Source: CAZMGG01 sp964565715
GTDB lineage: Bacteria; Planctomycetota; UBA1135; UBA2386
Assembly: GCA_964565715.1 (NCBI GenBank)
Contig: CAZMGG010000106.1
Location: 1 to 20,123, forward strand
Reading direction: 5' to 3'
Length of the DNA stretch: 20,123 nt
The position numbers were made by a program, and so were the translations under genes. The notes beneath the pieces are model-generated. The model was not told the DNA's origin and searched no databases. It worked only from the letters and a program-made list of their open reading frames with translations. Below, piece by piece: positions 6,425-13,933 of this stretch. The first letter of the stretch is position 1. Every line of letters begins with the position of its first letter.

Positions 6425-7944
6425 GCCAGGACCTGCCGGCGGAGTACGGGCTGCTGCTGCAGCACGTCCGGGTCACCCACCACCTCGCATCGGCGGCGGC
6501 GGTGCTGGCCTGGGACCAGGAGGTCATGCTGCCGCCCGGCGGCGTCGCGCACCGCGCCGCCCAGCTGGCGACGCTGGCCGCGCTCTGCCACGAACGGACC
6601 CTCGAGCCGCGGCTGCACGACTGGCTGCTGGCCTGCGAGGCGGCGGGCGCCATGGCCGCCGCGCCGGACTCGGACTTCGCCGCCAACGTCCGCGAACTGC
6701 GCCGCGACCGCGATCGGGCGGCGCGCCTGCCGGCGTCCCTGGTGACGGCGCTGGCCGAGACCGAGAGCCTCGCCCAGCATCACTGGGCCGCGGCCCGCCA
6801 GGCCTCGGACTTCGTCGCGTTCGCCCCCTGGCTGCGGACCATGCTCGACCTGCAGCGGCAGAAGGCGGCGTGCCTGCGCGATCCCGCGCGTCACGCGGAA
6901 CCTTGGGATGCCCTGTTCGATCTGCACGAGCCCGGCGCCACCGGGGCGCAGATGGCCGCGTTGTTCGCCGGGCTGCGCCTGCCCCTGCGCACGCTGCGCG
7001 AGCGCGCGCTCGGCGGCGGCAACGGCGGCCCGGACCCGTTCGCCGGCCGCGACCTGCCGCTCGCCGGCCAGGAGGCCCTGGTGCGCGAGGTGCTGGGGGC
7101 GATCGGCTTCGACCTGCAGCGCGGCCGCCTGGATCGCTCGACGCATCCGTTCTGCACCGGCACCGGCGGTGACGTCCGCCTGACCACGCGCTACACGCAG
7201 GATGGCCTGCTCGACGCGCTGGGCAGCACCCTGCACGAGGGCGGCCACGGGCTCTACGAGCAGGGCCTCGACCCGGCGCACCTCGGCACGCCGCTCGGCG
7301 AGGCGGTCTCGCTCGGCATCCACGAGAGCCAGAGCCGGCTGTGGGAGAACCACGTCGGCCGCAGCGCCGCGTTCTGGCGCTGGGCGGCGCCGCTGGTCCC
7401 GCGCCATCTCGGCCCAGCCGCCGGCGCGCCGACGGCGCAGGCCCTGTTCCTGGCCAGCAACCGCGTGCAGCCGAGCCTGATCCGCGTGGAGGCCGACGAG
7501 GTGACCTACGACCTGCACGTGCTGGTGCGCTTCGAGCTGGAACGCGCCCTGTTCGCCGGCGCGCTGGACCTGGCGGACCTGCCGGCGCAGTGGAACGCGG
7601 CCTATCGCCGTGAGCTCGATGTCATCGTGCCCGACGACCGCCAGGGCTGTCTGCAGGACGTGCACTGGTCGTGCGGCCTGTTCGGCTACTTCCCGACCTA
7701 CACCCTGGGCAACCTCTACGCGGCGCAGTTCGTCCAGGCGGCGCGGCGCGCGCTGGGCGACCTCGACGCCATGTTCGCACGTGGCGAGTTCGCGCCGCTG
7801 CGCGATTGGCTCCGCACCGAGGTGCATCGCCACGGCCGCCGTCACTCCCCCCAAGCGCTGTGCCGGCGCGTCACCGGCGCGGATCTCGATCCGCAGCCCT
7901 TCCTCGACCACCTGGGCGCCCGCATCGACGAGGCCCGCGCATGA
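6421..7944 (+). CDS. M32-family metallocarboxypeptidase (carboxypeptidase Taq type)
   Basis: A 507-residue, normal-length M32 zinc carboxypeptidase, removing C-terminal residues from peptides. No signal peptide is seen, so it should act in the cytoplasm. The N-terminus has the family's LAWDQEVMLPPGG. The active site is complete: zinc ligands His272 and His276 and catalytic Glu273 in LHEGGHGLYEQG, third ligand Glu302 in the diagnostic HESQSRLWEN, plus GDVRLTTRY just upstream. Near the C-terminus DVHWSCGLFGYFPTYTLGN is also typical of the family. ATG 6421 overlaps the stop of the HEAT-VWA gene by 4 nt, and this gene's stop overlaps the GH2 start in the same way, so all three are probably co-translated. 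The same frame stays open for about 890 further codons upstream, but this reflects GC-rich sequence, not coding. A cytosolic peptidase between two secreted proteins is an odd mix. Confidence 0.96.
   Translation: MSQDLPAEYGLLLQHVRVTHHLASAAAVLAWDQEVMLPPGGVAHRAAQLATLAALCHERTLEPRLHDWLLACEAAGAMAAAPDSDFAANVRELRRDRDRAARLPASLVTALAETESLAQHHWAAARQASDFVAFAPWLRTMLDLQRQKAACLRDPARHAEPWDALFDLHEPGATGAQMAALFAGLRLPLRTLRERALGGGNGGPDPFAGRDLPLAGQEALVREVLGAIGFDLQRGRLDRSTHPFCTGTGGDVRLTTRYTQDGLLDALGSTLHEGGHGLYEQGLDPAHLGTPLGEAVSLGIHESQSRLWENHVGRSAAFWRWAAPLVPRHLGPAAGAPTAQALFLASNRVQPSLIRVEADEVTYDLHVLVRFELERALFAGALDLADLPAQWNAAYRRELDVIVPDDRQGCLQDVHWSCGLFGYFPTYTLGNLYAAQFVQAARRALGDLDAMFARGEFAPLRDWLRTEVHRHGRRHSPQALCRRVTGADLDPQPFLDHLGARIDEARA
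7930..7933 (+). promoter_or_regulatory. Ribosome binding site of the GH2 gene
   Basis: GAGG inside the last codons of the M32 gene, 7 nt before ATG 7941. With the ATGA stop/start overlap it fixes the start of the glycoside hydrolase at 7941. Confidence 0.6.
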
Positions 7945-10900
7945 TCGCCTTCCGTCACCTTCTGCCGCTGCTGGCGGCGTGGCTCGCGTGTGGCCTGCCG
8001 GCGCGGGCGCAGCAGCGCCTGCCGCTGCACGACGGCTGGACCATCCAGGCCACCGGCGGCGAGCCCCGCCCGCTGAAGGTGCCGGCGGCGTTCGAGACGG
8101 CGCTCGGCACCGGCTTCGACGGCGTCGCCACCTGCGCAGTCACGCTGCCGCTGCGGCCCGACTGGCGCGGCGCGCGGATCCGGGTCGAGTTCGCCGCGGT
8201 GGCCACCCACGCCACCGTGCGCTGCAACGGCAGCGTCGTCGCCACGCACCTGGGCGGCTGGACGCCGTTCCGCGCCGACCTCACCGGGCACCTGCGCTGG
8301 CAGGGCGACGATCGCCTCGAGGTCCTGGTCGACGAGCGGGTCGGCCACAACACCCAGGGCTTCCTGCCGATCATCCAGCCCCACTTCGGCGGCATCTGGC
8401 AGGAGGTGACCCTGTGCGTCGACCACGGCCCGGTGTTCGACCGGCAGGGCGTGTTCGCCTTCGGCCGCGGCGGCGGCGAGCTGCTCGGCTCGCTGCGGAT
8501 CCTCGACGACGGCGGCGGGCGGCCGTTGCGCGTGCGCGCCGTCGTGTCCGACGGCGCCCAGGTCGTCTGGCAGCAGGAGGCGACGCCGGACCAGGATCTC
8601 TCGGTGGCGCTGCGCGGCACCGTCCCGGGCGTGCGGCAGTGGCGGCCGGGCGCGCCGCACCTGTATCACCTGGAGCTGTCCCTGCGCGATGCCGCCACCG
8701 GCGCCGAACTGGATCGGCTCCTGCGGTCGGTCGGCTTCCGCGACCTGCGCGCCGACGGCACCCGCGTGCTGTGGAACGGCGCGCCGCTGCAGGTGCGCGG
8801 CATCCTGCACTGGGGCTACTCGCCGCCGCACCTGGCGCCGCCCGCCGACGAGGCCTTCTGGCGGCCGCAGCTCGAGGCGTTCCGCGCCCGCGGCTTCAAC
8901 CTGGTGAAGTGCTGCCTGTGGGTGCCGCCGGCGTCGTTCTACCGCGTCTGCGACGAGATCGGCCTGCTGGTGTGGCAGGAGTATCCGACCTGGCACCCGA
9001 AGATGGACCAGGCCCACCTGGCCGAGCTGCGCGCCGAGTATCAGGAGTTCTTCGCCCACGACCGCAGCCATCCGTCGGTGGCGTTCCGCAGCCTGACCTG
9101 CGAGACCGGTCATTCTGCCGAGCTGGCGGTGATCGAGGAGCTGTTCCGGGCCTGCAAGGCGGCGGTGCCGGACACGCTGCTGGTGGACGACTCGTCGTGG
9201 ATCGGCTGGCAGCGGATCACCGACTTCTGGGACGAGCATCCCTACGGCAACAACTCGTGGTGGCTCGGCCGGCTGCAGGCGTTCCGCGCACACATCCGCG
9301 AGAAGGGCCGGAAGCCGCTGCTGCTGGGCGAGTGCCTGGCGGCCGACACCTGGGTGGATCGCGCGGCGTGGCTCGACCGGCACGGTGAGCCCGCCGACGG
9401 CGAGGCGCCGTGGTGGCGGCCGCTGTGCTGGGAAGCCCAGGAGCCGGCGGAGGCCTGGCTGGCGGCGGCCTTCGGCCAGGACGAGGTCGCCACCCTCGAG
9501 CCGATCGCCCGGGCCTTCGGCCTGCAGAACCGCAAGTACCAGATCGAACGGCTGCGCCTCACGATCCCCGATGCCGGCTACGTGATGTCGGTGGCCCGGG
9601 ACTTCGGCAAGGCGCGCATGGGCCTGTGGGACGACCTCGACCGGCCGAAGTGGAGCGCGGCGGACTTTGCCTGGCAGAGCGACACCATGCTGTGCCTCGA
9701 CCTCGACCATCGCGGCCGGGCCCAGCCCGGCGCGATCCGGGTGCCGGTGCGGGTCTCGCACCTGGGCCAGGGCCCGCTGCGCGGCTCGCTGCGCCTGTCG
9801 GTGCCGGCGGTGACGGGCGCGCCGGCGGTGACTGCGGCCGTCGAACTGGCCCCGGGCGCCGTCGGCCGTCCGGTCACGCTGACGGTGCCGGTGGCGGCCG
9901 CGACGGTGCCGACCCGCGTGACGGTGACCGCCGACCTGGACGGCACCCATCGGGCCCGCAACCGCTGGAGCTTCTGGTCGCTGCCGCCCTGGCGCGAGGA
10001 CGATGCCGCCGGCGTGCGCGAGGTGACGGCGCTGGACGCCGACACCCTGGACTTCCTGGAGCAGGGCGGCGCCGTGCTGCTGCGCGCCGGCGATCGCCCC
10101 GGGTCGCTGCGCACCGAGGCCCTGTGGTTCCTGAAAGGCGCGCCGTTCGCCCCCGCGCACCCGCTGCACCGGCAGCTGCCGCGCGAGTTCCTGCTCGAAC
10201 TGGCCGCCTTCGACCTGGAGACCGGCGTGGTCATGCCGTGGGCGCTGCTGCGGGACCAGGTCGACCCGATCCTGGCGTTCTGGGAGACCCACGACGTGCC
10301 CGAGGTGCGCTTCCACCTGCTGGCCTTCGACTGCCGCGTCGGCAAGGGCCGTCTGCTGGCGACCACGCTGGATCTGGAACAGCCGGCGGGCCGCTTCGTG
10401 CGGACGGCGTTCCGCGAGCACCTGCGCCAGGGACCGGCGCCGCGACGCGCGCTCGACGAGGCGACCCTGGCGGGCCTGCGCGGCCTGCTCGCCGCCCGCA
10501 CGCTGCCATTGCCCACCTGGCGCTTCCGCACCGATCCCGACGATGTCGGCCTCGCCCAGGGCTGGGCGGCGCAAGGCACCGATGCGGCGGGCGCGCCGTG
10601 GCGCGAACTGCGCGCCGGGGCGCACTGGGAGAACCAGGCCGAGGACCTGCGCCACTTCACCGGCGTGGGCTGGTACCGGGTCGACGTGGCGGTGCCGGCG
10701 GACTGGGCCGGGCTGCCGGCCCGGGCGGTGTTCGACGGCGTCGACGACAGCTTCACGGTGTGGCTGAACGGCGAGCAGGTGGGTCGCTTCGGCGACCCCG
10801 CCACCGGTCACACGGTCTGGCTCGAACGCACCGTGGCCGAACTGGGCACGCGGCTGCGCCCGGGTGCCATCAACACCCTGGTCCTGCGGGTGGTGGATCA

Positions 10901-10982
10901 CCAGGGGTCCGGCGGCCTGTGGAAGCCGGTGTTCCTCACCACCGGCCCGGCCGACGAGCGGGCGCGGCTGCTGCACCGCTGA
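7941..10982 (+). CDS. Secreted glycoside hydrolase family 2 protein with altered catalytic motif
   Basis: A 1013-residue exported protein. The signal peptide is residues 1-23 (cut after ARA). Order of parts: N-terminal GH2 sugar-binding jelly roll (about 30-160, NGSVVATHLGGWTPFRADLT), immunoglobulin-like GH2 domain (about 165-270), TIM barrel (about 275-500, NGAPLQVRGILHWGY, FNLVKCCLWVPP, IGLLVWQEYP), middle beta domains, and a second jelly roll near 865-1010 (GVGWYRVDVAVP, DDSFTVWLNGEQVG). The acid/base Glu should be Glu388 in HPSVAFRSLTCETGHS, which lines up with HPSV..WSLGNESGHG of LacZ. Here the clan GH-A Asn before the Glu is Cys. The nucleophile is probably Glu464 in LLLGECLAAD. Substrate is unknown; beta-galactosidase, glucuronidase or mannosidase activity are all possible, and the enzyme may be altered or non-hydrolytic. 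It is last in the operon with the VWA and M32 genes. Confidence 0.92.
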   Translation: MIAFRHLLPLLAAWLACGLPARAQQRLPLHDGWTIQATGGEPRPLKVPAAFETALGTGFDGVATCAVTLPLRPDWRGARIRVEFAAVATHATVRCNGSVVATHLGGWTPFRADLTGHLRWQGDDRLEVLVDERVGHNTQGFLPIIQPHFGGIWQEVTLCVDHGPVFDRQGVFAFGRGGGELLGSLRILDDGGGRPLRVRAVVSDGAQVVWQQEATPDQDLSVALRGTVPGVRQWRPGAPHLYHLELSLRDAATGAELDRLLRSVGFRDLRADGTRVLWNGAPLQVRGILHWGYSPPHLAPPADEAFWRPQLEAFRARGFNLVKCCLWVPPASFYRVCDEIGLLVWQEYPTWHPKMDQAHLAELRAEYQEFFAHDRSHPSVAFRSLTCETGHSAELAVIEELFRACKAAVPDTLLVDDSSWIGWQRITDFWDEHPYGNNSWWLGRLQAFRAHIREKGRKPLLLGECLAADTWVDRAAWLDRHGEPADGEAPWWRPLCWEAQEPAEAWLAAAFGQDEVATLEPIARAFGLQNRKYQIERLRLTIPDAGYVMSVARDFGKARMGLWDDLDRPKWSAADFAWQSDTMLCLDLDHRGRAQPGAIRVPVRVSHLGQGPLRGSLRLSVPAVTGAPAVTAAVELAPGAVGRPVTLTVPVAAATVPTRVTVTADLDGTHRARNRWSFWSLPPWREDDAAGVREVTALDADTLDFLEQGGAVLLRAGDRPGSLRTEALWFLKGAPFAPAHPLHRQLPREFLLELAAFDLETGVVMPWALLRDQVDPILAFWETHDVPEVRFHLLAFDCRVGKGRLLATTLDLEQPAGRFVRTAFREHLRQGPAPRRALDEATLAGLRGLLAARTLPLPTWRFRTDPDDVGLAQGWAAQGTDAAGAPWRELRAGAHWENQAEDLRHFTGVGWYRVDVAVPADWAGLPARAVFDGVDDSFTVWLNGEQVGRFGDPATGHTVWLERTVAELGTRLRPGAINTLVLRVVDHQGSGGLWKPVFLTTGPADERARLLHR

Positions 10983-11049
10983 GACACGCCTCTTGCGCCC
11001 CGGCGCTGGCCGGCCCACACCCTGGCGCTATCCTGGCCCCCCTGCCGTC

Positions 11050-11643
11050 ATGAAAGTCCAATCGATCCAGCCCACCCCGAATCCCAACGCCTTCAAGTTC
11101 ATCGTCGATCGGCCGCTGGCGCGGCCCGGCGCCTCGGTGAGCCATGCCCGGCCCGAGGACGCCCGCAGCGACGTGCTGGGCCAGGGCCTGTTCGCCGTTC
11201 CCGGCGTCGCCAGCCTGTTCTACTGCGACAACTTCGTCACCGTGACGATGACGCCGCAGGCCGACTGGCGCATGGTCGCCGAGCAGGTCACGCGGATGCT
11301 GGAGAGCCACATCGACGACCAGCCGGTGGGCGTCGTCGCCGAGGCGGCCGGCGATGCCGGCCCGGCTGTGGCGGGCGACGACGATCCCCTGGCGAAGCTG
11401 CCGAAGGGCGGCGATCCGGCGGTGCTGCAGCAGATCAACGCCCTGCTCGACGATCGCGTGCGGCCGGCGCTCGCCGGCGACGGCGGCGGGCTCGAGGTGG
11501 TCGGCCTCGAGGGCAAGACCCTGTTCATCCGCTACCAGGGCGCCTGCGGCAGCTGCCCCAGTTCGATCCAGGGCACCCTGTTCGCCATCCAGAACCTGCT
11601 GCAGAGCGAGGTCGACGAGGAGCTGACCGTCACCATCGCCTGA
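11050..11643 (+). CDS. Nfu-type iron-sulfur cluster carrier
   Basis: A 197-residue Fe-S carrier with two domains. Residues 1-92 match the Nfu/NifU N-terminal scaffold domain (IQPTPNPNAFKFIVDRPL at the start, then GLFAVPGVASLFYCDNFVTVT and the W..VAEQVTRMLESHI helix). Residues 125-197 are the NifU C-terminal domain with the cluster-binding CxxC, Cys166 and Cys169, in YQGACGSCPSS. Nfu proteins accept [4Fe-4S] clusters from the ISC or SUF machinery and pass them to apoproteins in the cytoplasm. The linker is acidic and Ala-rich. Family members are around 190 residues, so it is complete. ATG 11050 is set by the conserved N-terminus; no clear ribosome site precedes it. A weak -10-like TATCCT lies at 11029-11034, but no well-spaced -35 is seen. 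It lies 67 bp after the GH2 gene and 10 bp before a small Cys-rich gene. Confidence 0.95.
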   Translation: MKVQSIQPTPNPNAFKFIVDRPLARPGASVSHARPEDARSDVLGQGLFAVPGVASLFYCDNFVTVTMTPQADWRMVAEQVTRMLESHIDDQPVGVVAEAAGDAGPAVAGDDDPLAKLPKGGDPAVLQQINALLDDRVRPALAGDGGGLEVVGLEGKTLFIRYQGACGSCPSSIQGTLFAIQNLLQSEVDEELTVTIA

Positions 11644-11653
11644 CGGCGCGCCC

Positions 11654-11995
11654 ATGGGCCACTGCCCCGCGTGTGGGCGCCCGCTGCGCCTGATCCACGT
11701 GCACGGCCACGGGCAGTGCGCCTCCTGCGGCAGCAACGTCGAGCCGTGCTGCGCCGGTGCCGGCACCGAGGCCGAGCTGGCCACCGGCCCGACCCAGGCC
11801 GCGGAGTCGCTGCCGTTGCCGCTCTTGTTCGCCGATCTCGGCGGCGGCGATGCGGCGGTCACCCACGACGCCCTGGTGCACGCGGTGTGCTGCCTGCTGG
11901 GCTGTGATCTGACCGAGGCCTGTGAACGGCTGGCGGCGGAGATGGATGCCGGCCGCCTGCGGCGGATCGCGCCAGGGATCTACCGGCGCGGCTGA
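11654..11995 (+). CDS. Small Cys-rich zinc-ribbon-like protein of unknown function
   Basis: A 113-residue protein 10 bp after the Nfu gene, probably co-transcribed. The N-terminus has two CxxC pairs, Cys4/Cys7 (CPACGRPL) and Cys22/Cys25 (CASCGSN), spaced as in a zinc ribbon, plus Cys32-Cys33. More Cys lie at 79, 80, 84 and 90, so ten Cys in all. Residues about 68-113 are helical and end GRLRRIAPGIYRRG, which resembles the wing of small winged-helix domains such as the N-terminal part of AbiEi-type proteins; that is a resemblance by eye only. There is no signal peptide. A metal- or nucleic-acid-binding accessory protein is plausible, and the many Cys next to an Fe-S carrier raise the chance that it binds a cluster. 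The 3' end overlaps the convergent lipoprotein gene by 16 nt. I do not recognise the family. Confidence 0.75.
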   Translation: MGHCPACGRPLRLIHVHGHGQCASCGSNVEPCCAGAGTEAELATGPTQAAESLPLPLLFADLGGGDAAVTHDALVHAVCCLLGCDLTEACERLAAEMDAGRLRRIAPGIYRRG

Positions 11996-12588
11996 GGCGG
12001 CGAGAGCGGCTGTGGCGCCGAGGCCAGCAGGGCGGCGATGGCCGGCAGCCCCCGCCGTTCCGCCAGCACCGGCACCGTGACGCGCACCTTGCTCCACCAG
12101 CCGTGGCGTTCGCCGAGCACCAGGTAGGAGGCGACCTCGGCGTCGCCGGTGCCCGGGCCGAGCGGCGCCCGGAACAGGAATCGCACCGCCGCCTGCGGCG
12201 CGCCCGGCGCGTCGCCGGCCGCCGGCGCGGCGTTGCTCACCGTCGCACCCGCATGGCTCCGCAGCACCTCGTCGGTGCAGCGCTCGAGGTGCACCGCCAG
12301 CGGCTCGCCAGTGCGTGGATACAGGTAGAACGTCACCAGCAGGGGCGCCTCGCCGAAGGTGGCCCGGTAGGTGACCGCGGCATCGGCGCCGGCCGGATCG
12401 AGGACCCGCAGCGACACGCGTTCGGCGAAGCCGATGCGGGCGGGGAACACGGCGCCGGACGGATGGCGCCAGTCGCCGGTCACCGCGAGTTCGCGCGGGC
12501 CGCCGGTGCAGGCGGCGAGGGCCGCGCACAGCAGCCATGGCCGCCACCAGGGCCTGGGATGTGCCGGAGGGGGGACTTGAACCCCCAC
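11980..12588 (-). CDS. Putative lipoprotein of unknown function; start uncertain, overlaps tRNA-Leu
   Basis: The frame has a clear lipobox: WLLCAALAAC, with the lipidated Cys codon at 12510-12508, preceded by an Arg-containing n-region. The mature part (about 175 residues) alternates hydrophobic and polar residues in a beta-rich pattern (FAERVSLRVLDP, APLLVTFYLYPRTG, AEVASYLVLGERHGWWSKVRVTVPVL). I do not recognise the family. The frame contains no ATG between the tRNA and the lipobox. The nearest ordinary start is GTG 12588 inside the T-arm of tRNA-Leu, giving 202 residues with a 26-residue signal peptide. The two CTG codons before the lipobox leave too short a signal. An upstream start at 12708 would translate the whole tRNA, a well-known annotation artefact. 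Stop TAG at 11982-11980. Gene reality is moderately secure; the start is not. Confidence 0.6.
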   Translation of the reverse strand: MGVQVPPPAHPRPWWRPWLLCAALAACTGGPRELAVTGDWRHPSGAVFPARIGFAERVSLRVLDPAGADAAVTYRATFGEAPLLVTFYLYPRTGEPLAVHLERCTDEVLRSHAGATVSNAAPAAGDAPGAPQAAVRFLFRAPLGPGTGDAEVASYLVLGERHGWWSKVRVTVPVLAERRGLPAIAALLASAPQPLSPPQPRR

Positions 12589-12645
12589 GATCTTGCGATC
12601 GCGGGTTTTTGAAACCCGTGCGTCTGCCGATTCCGCCACTCCGGC
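12562..12645 (-). tRNA. trnL-CAA: tRNA-Leu (anticodon CAA)
   Basis: An 84-nt class II tRNA without encoded CCA. The 7-bp acceptor stem is GCCGGAG/CTCCGGC with discriminator A at 12562. The D-arm contains GGCGGAATCGGCAGACGC. The anticodon stem CGGGT/ACCCG closes the loop TTCAAAA, giving CAA, which reads UUG. The long variable arm folds as CGATCGCAAGATCG, and the T-arm GGGGGTTCAAGTCCCCC is perfect. The long variable arm and the loop sequence identify leucine. Confidence 0.97.
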
Positions 12646-12658
12646 GCGGAGGCGCTGC

Positions 12659-12686
12659 ACGATAGGGACGCCCGGCGGACGGTCAA
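12659..12686 (-). promoter_or_regulatory. Sigma70-type promoter of tRNA-Leu
   Basis: On the minus strand TTGACC (12686-12681) and TATCGT (12664-12659) are separated by 16 nt, close to the -35/-10 consensus, and the -10 ends 13 nt before the mature tRNA. The -35 box overlaps the TGA stop of the TPR gene at 12685-12683, so the tRNA promoter is packed into the end of the upstream gene. Confidence 0.65.
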
Positions 12687-13933
12687 TCACCGACAGGGTC
12701 CTCGCCATCGCCGGCGACCAGCCGCCGCACCGCCTGCGCCCGCAGGTTGCGCGCCTCGGGCTGCCGGCCCAGCAGTTCGAGCACCTCGGTGAGCGCCGCC
12801 ACGACCGACGGCGAAGGCCCGAGGCTCTCGGTGGCCAGCCGCGCCGCCCGGGCGGCGCGTTCCTGCTCGCCGCGCCGCGCCAGCTCGCGCGCCACCAGCA
12901 GGAGCGTGCCCTGCAGCGGGCACAGGCCCAGCAGTTCCCGCGGCTCCACCGCCTGGGGCTGCTCGCGCAACAGCCCGGCGATCAGGTCCAGCCCCTCCGG
13001 CGAACGGGTCCGACCCCAGGCCTCGATCGCGCCGCGCGGATCGCCGGCGGCGACCCGGATCCGGCCCTGCAGCAGGCCGGCGGCGATGCCCTCGGGGTCG
13101 GCCTTGCGCAGGCCGCGGACCACGCGCTCGGCGGTGGCGTGGTCACCGCGGGCCAAGGCCTCGTCGCCGAGCCGCCGCAGGTCGGCCAGCAGCTGTTCGG
13201 TGGCGGCCAGCCGATGCGCCGGCGGCGCCACCCTGGCGATACGCTGCTGCAGTTCCACCACCGCGGCCGCGTCGCCCTGCTGCAACCGCACGAGGCGCAG
13301 TTCCCGCAACAGGACCCAGTCGTCGGGCAGGCCGGCCAGGGCCTCCTCCAGGTCGACCGCCAGCGCCGCCGGCGGCACCGAGCCCTGCCGGCGCAGCGCC
13401 TCGGCCCGCAGCTGGTGGAACGAGCGCCGCAGTTCCGCCGGCAGGTCGCGCAGCGGCACCGAGGCGAGGTGGCGCAGGGCAAGGCCCGGCTGTTCGTCGT
13501 GCAGGGCGAGCCGGGCGAGCTTCAGGTGCGCGTCGGCCACCACCGCCGGGTGATCGGCGGGCGCGGGGCCGCGGTAGCGGGTGACGCGGCGCAGCCGTTG
13601 CCGGGCGCGGCGGGTGTCGTCGCCGACCAGGGCCGCCACCGCCCGCAGGTGCCGGCCAAGCACCATCTCGCCCCGCCAGTGCCGCAGGCGGGAGCGCAGG
13701 GCGCCCCAGGCGAGCGCGGTGACCGCGGCGCAGGCCAGCAGCAGCACCAGGACCCGACCGAGCGTGGTGTCGAGGAGCGGCGTCAGCAGGCGCCCGAACA
13801 GGTCGAACAATCGCCCGACCAGGTCCAGCACCGGGTTGAGCATGGCCAGCAGCAGGAACACGCCGATGCCGATGCCCCACCATCGCCAGCGCCGCCACCG
13901 GCGTGCGATCGCCTGCCGCCAGGGACCGATCAC
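12683..13933 (-). CDS. Membrane-anchored TPR-repeat protein
   Basis: A 416-residue protein starting at GTG 13933, which overlaps the stop of the preceding gene as GTGA. A very basic, Trp/Arg-rich start (RRWRRWRWW) leads into a first membrane segment at about 19-32 and a second at about 60-79 (VLVLLLACAAVTALAWGAL). The remainder is helical with TPR-like units (ADAHLKLARLALHDEQPGLALRHLASV, LGDEALARGDHATAERVVRGL, LARRGEQERAARAARLATESLG). It lacks the zinc-ribbon Cys of its neighbour. TPR arrays mediate protein-protein contacts; with the neighbouring protein and ddl it may form an envelope-biogenesis complex, but this is inference. Two membrane passes followed by TPRs also recall HemY-like proteins; I would not name it that. 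The frame runs open upstream to 16219, but that longer version is antisense-like Arg/Gly-rich sequence read out of frame over the neighbour. Confidence 0.85.
   Translation of the reverse strand: MIGPWRQAIARRWRRWRWWGIGIGVFLLLAMLNPVLDLVGRLFDLFGRLLTPLLDTTLGRVLVLLLACAAVTALAWGALRSRLRHWRGEMVLGRHLRAVAALVGDDTRRARQRLRRVTRYRGPAPADHPAVVADAHLKLARLALHDEQPGLALRHLASVPLRDLPAELRRSFHQLRAEALRRQGSVPPAALAVDLEEALAGLPDDWVLLRELRLVRLQQGDAAAVVELQQRIARVAPPAHRLAATEQLLADLRRLGDEALARGDHATAERVVRGLRKADPEGIAAGLLQGRIRVAAGDPRGAIEAWGRTRSPEGLDLIAGLLREQPQAVEPRELLGLCPLQGTLLLVARELARRGEQERAARAARLATESLGPSPSVVAALTEVLELLGRQPEARNLRAQAVRRLVAGDGEDPVGD

Noticed and set aside
7842..11018. 1058-codon open frame on the minus strand opposite the GH2 gene
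   Set aside because: The GC-rich third positions of the GH2 gene leave few stops on the opposite strand. The translation is low-complexity Arg/Gln/His-rich with no motif, while the + strand has clear GH2 domains.
12589..12708. N-terminal extension of the lipoprotein through the whole tRNA-Leu
   Set aside because: The residues AESADARVSKTRDRKIVGVQ are a direct translation of the tRNA, a familiar artefact; the tRNA fold is perfect.
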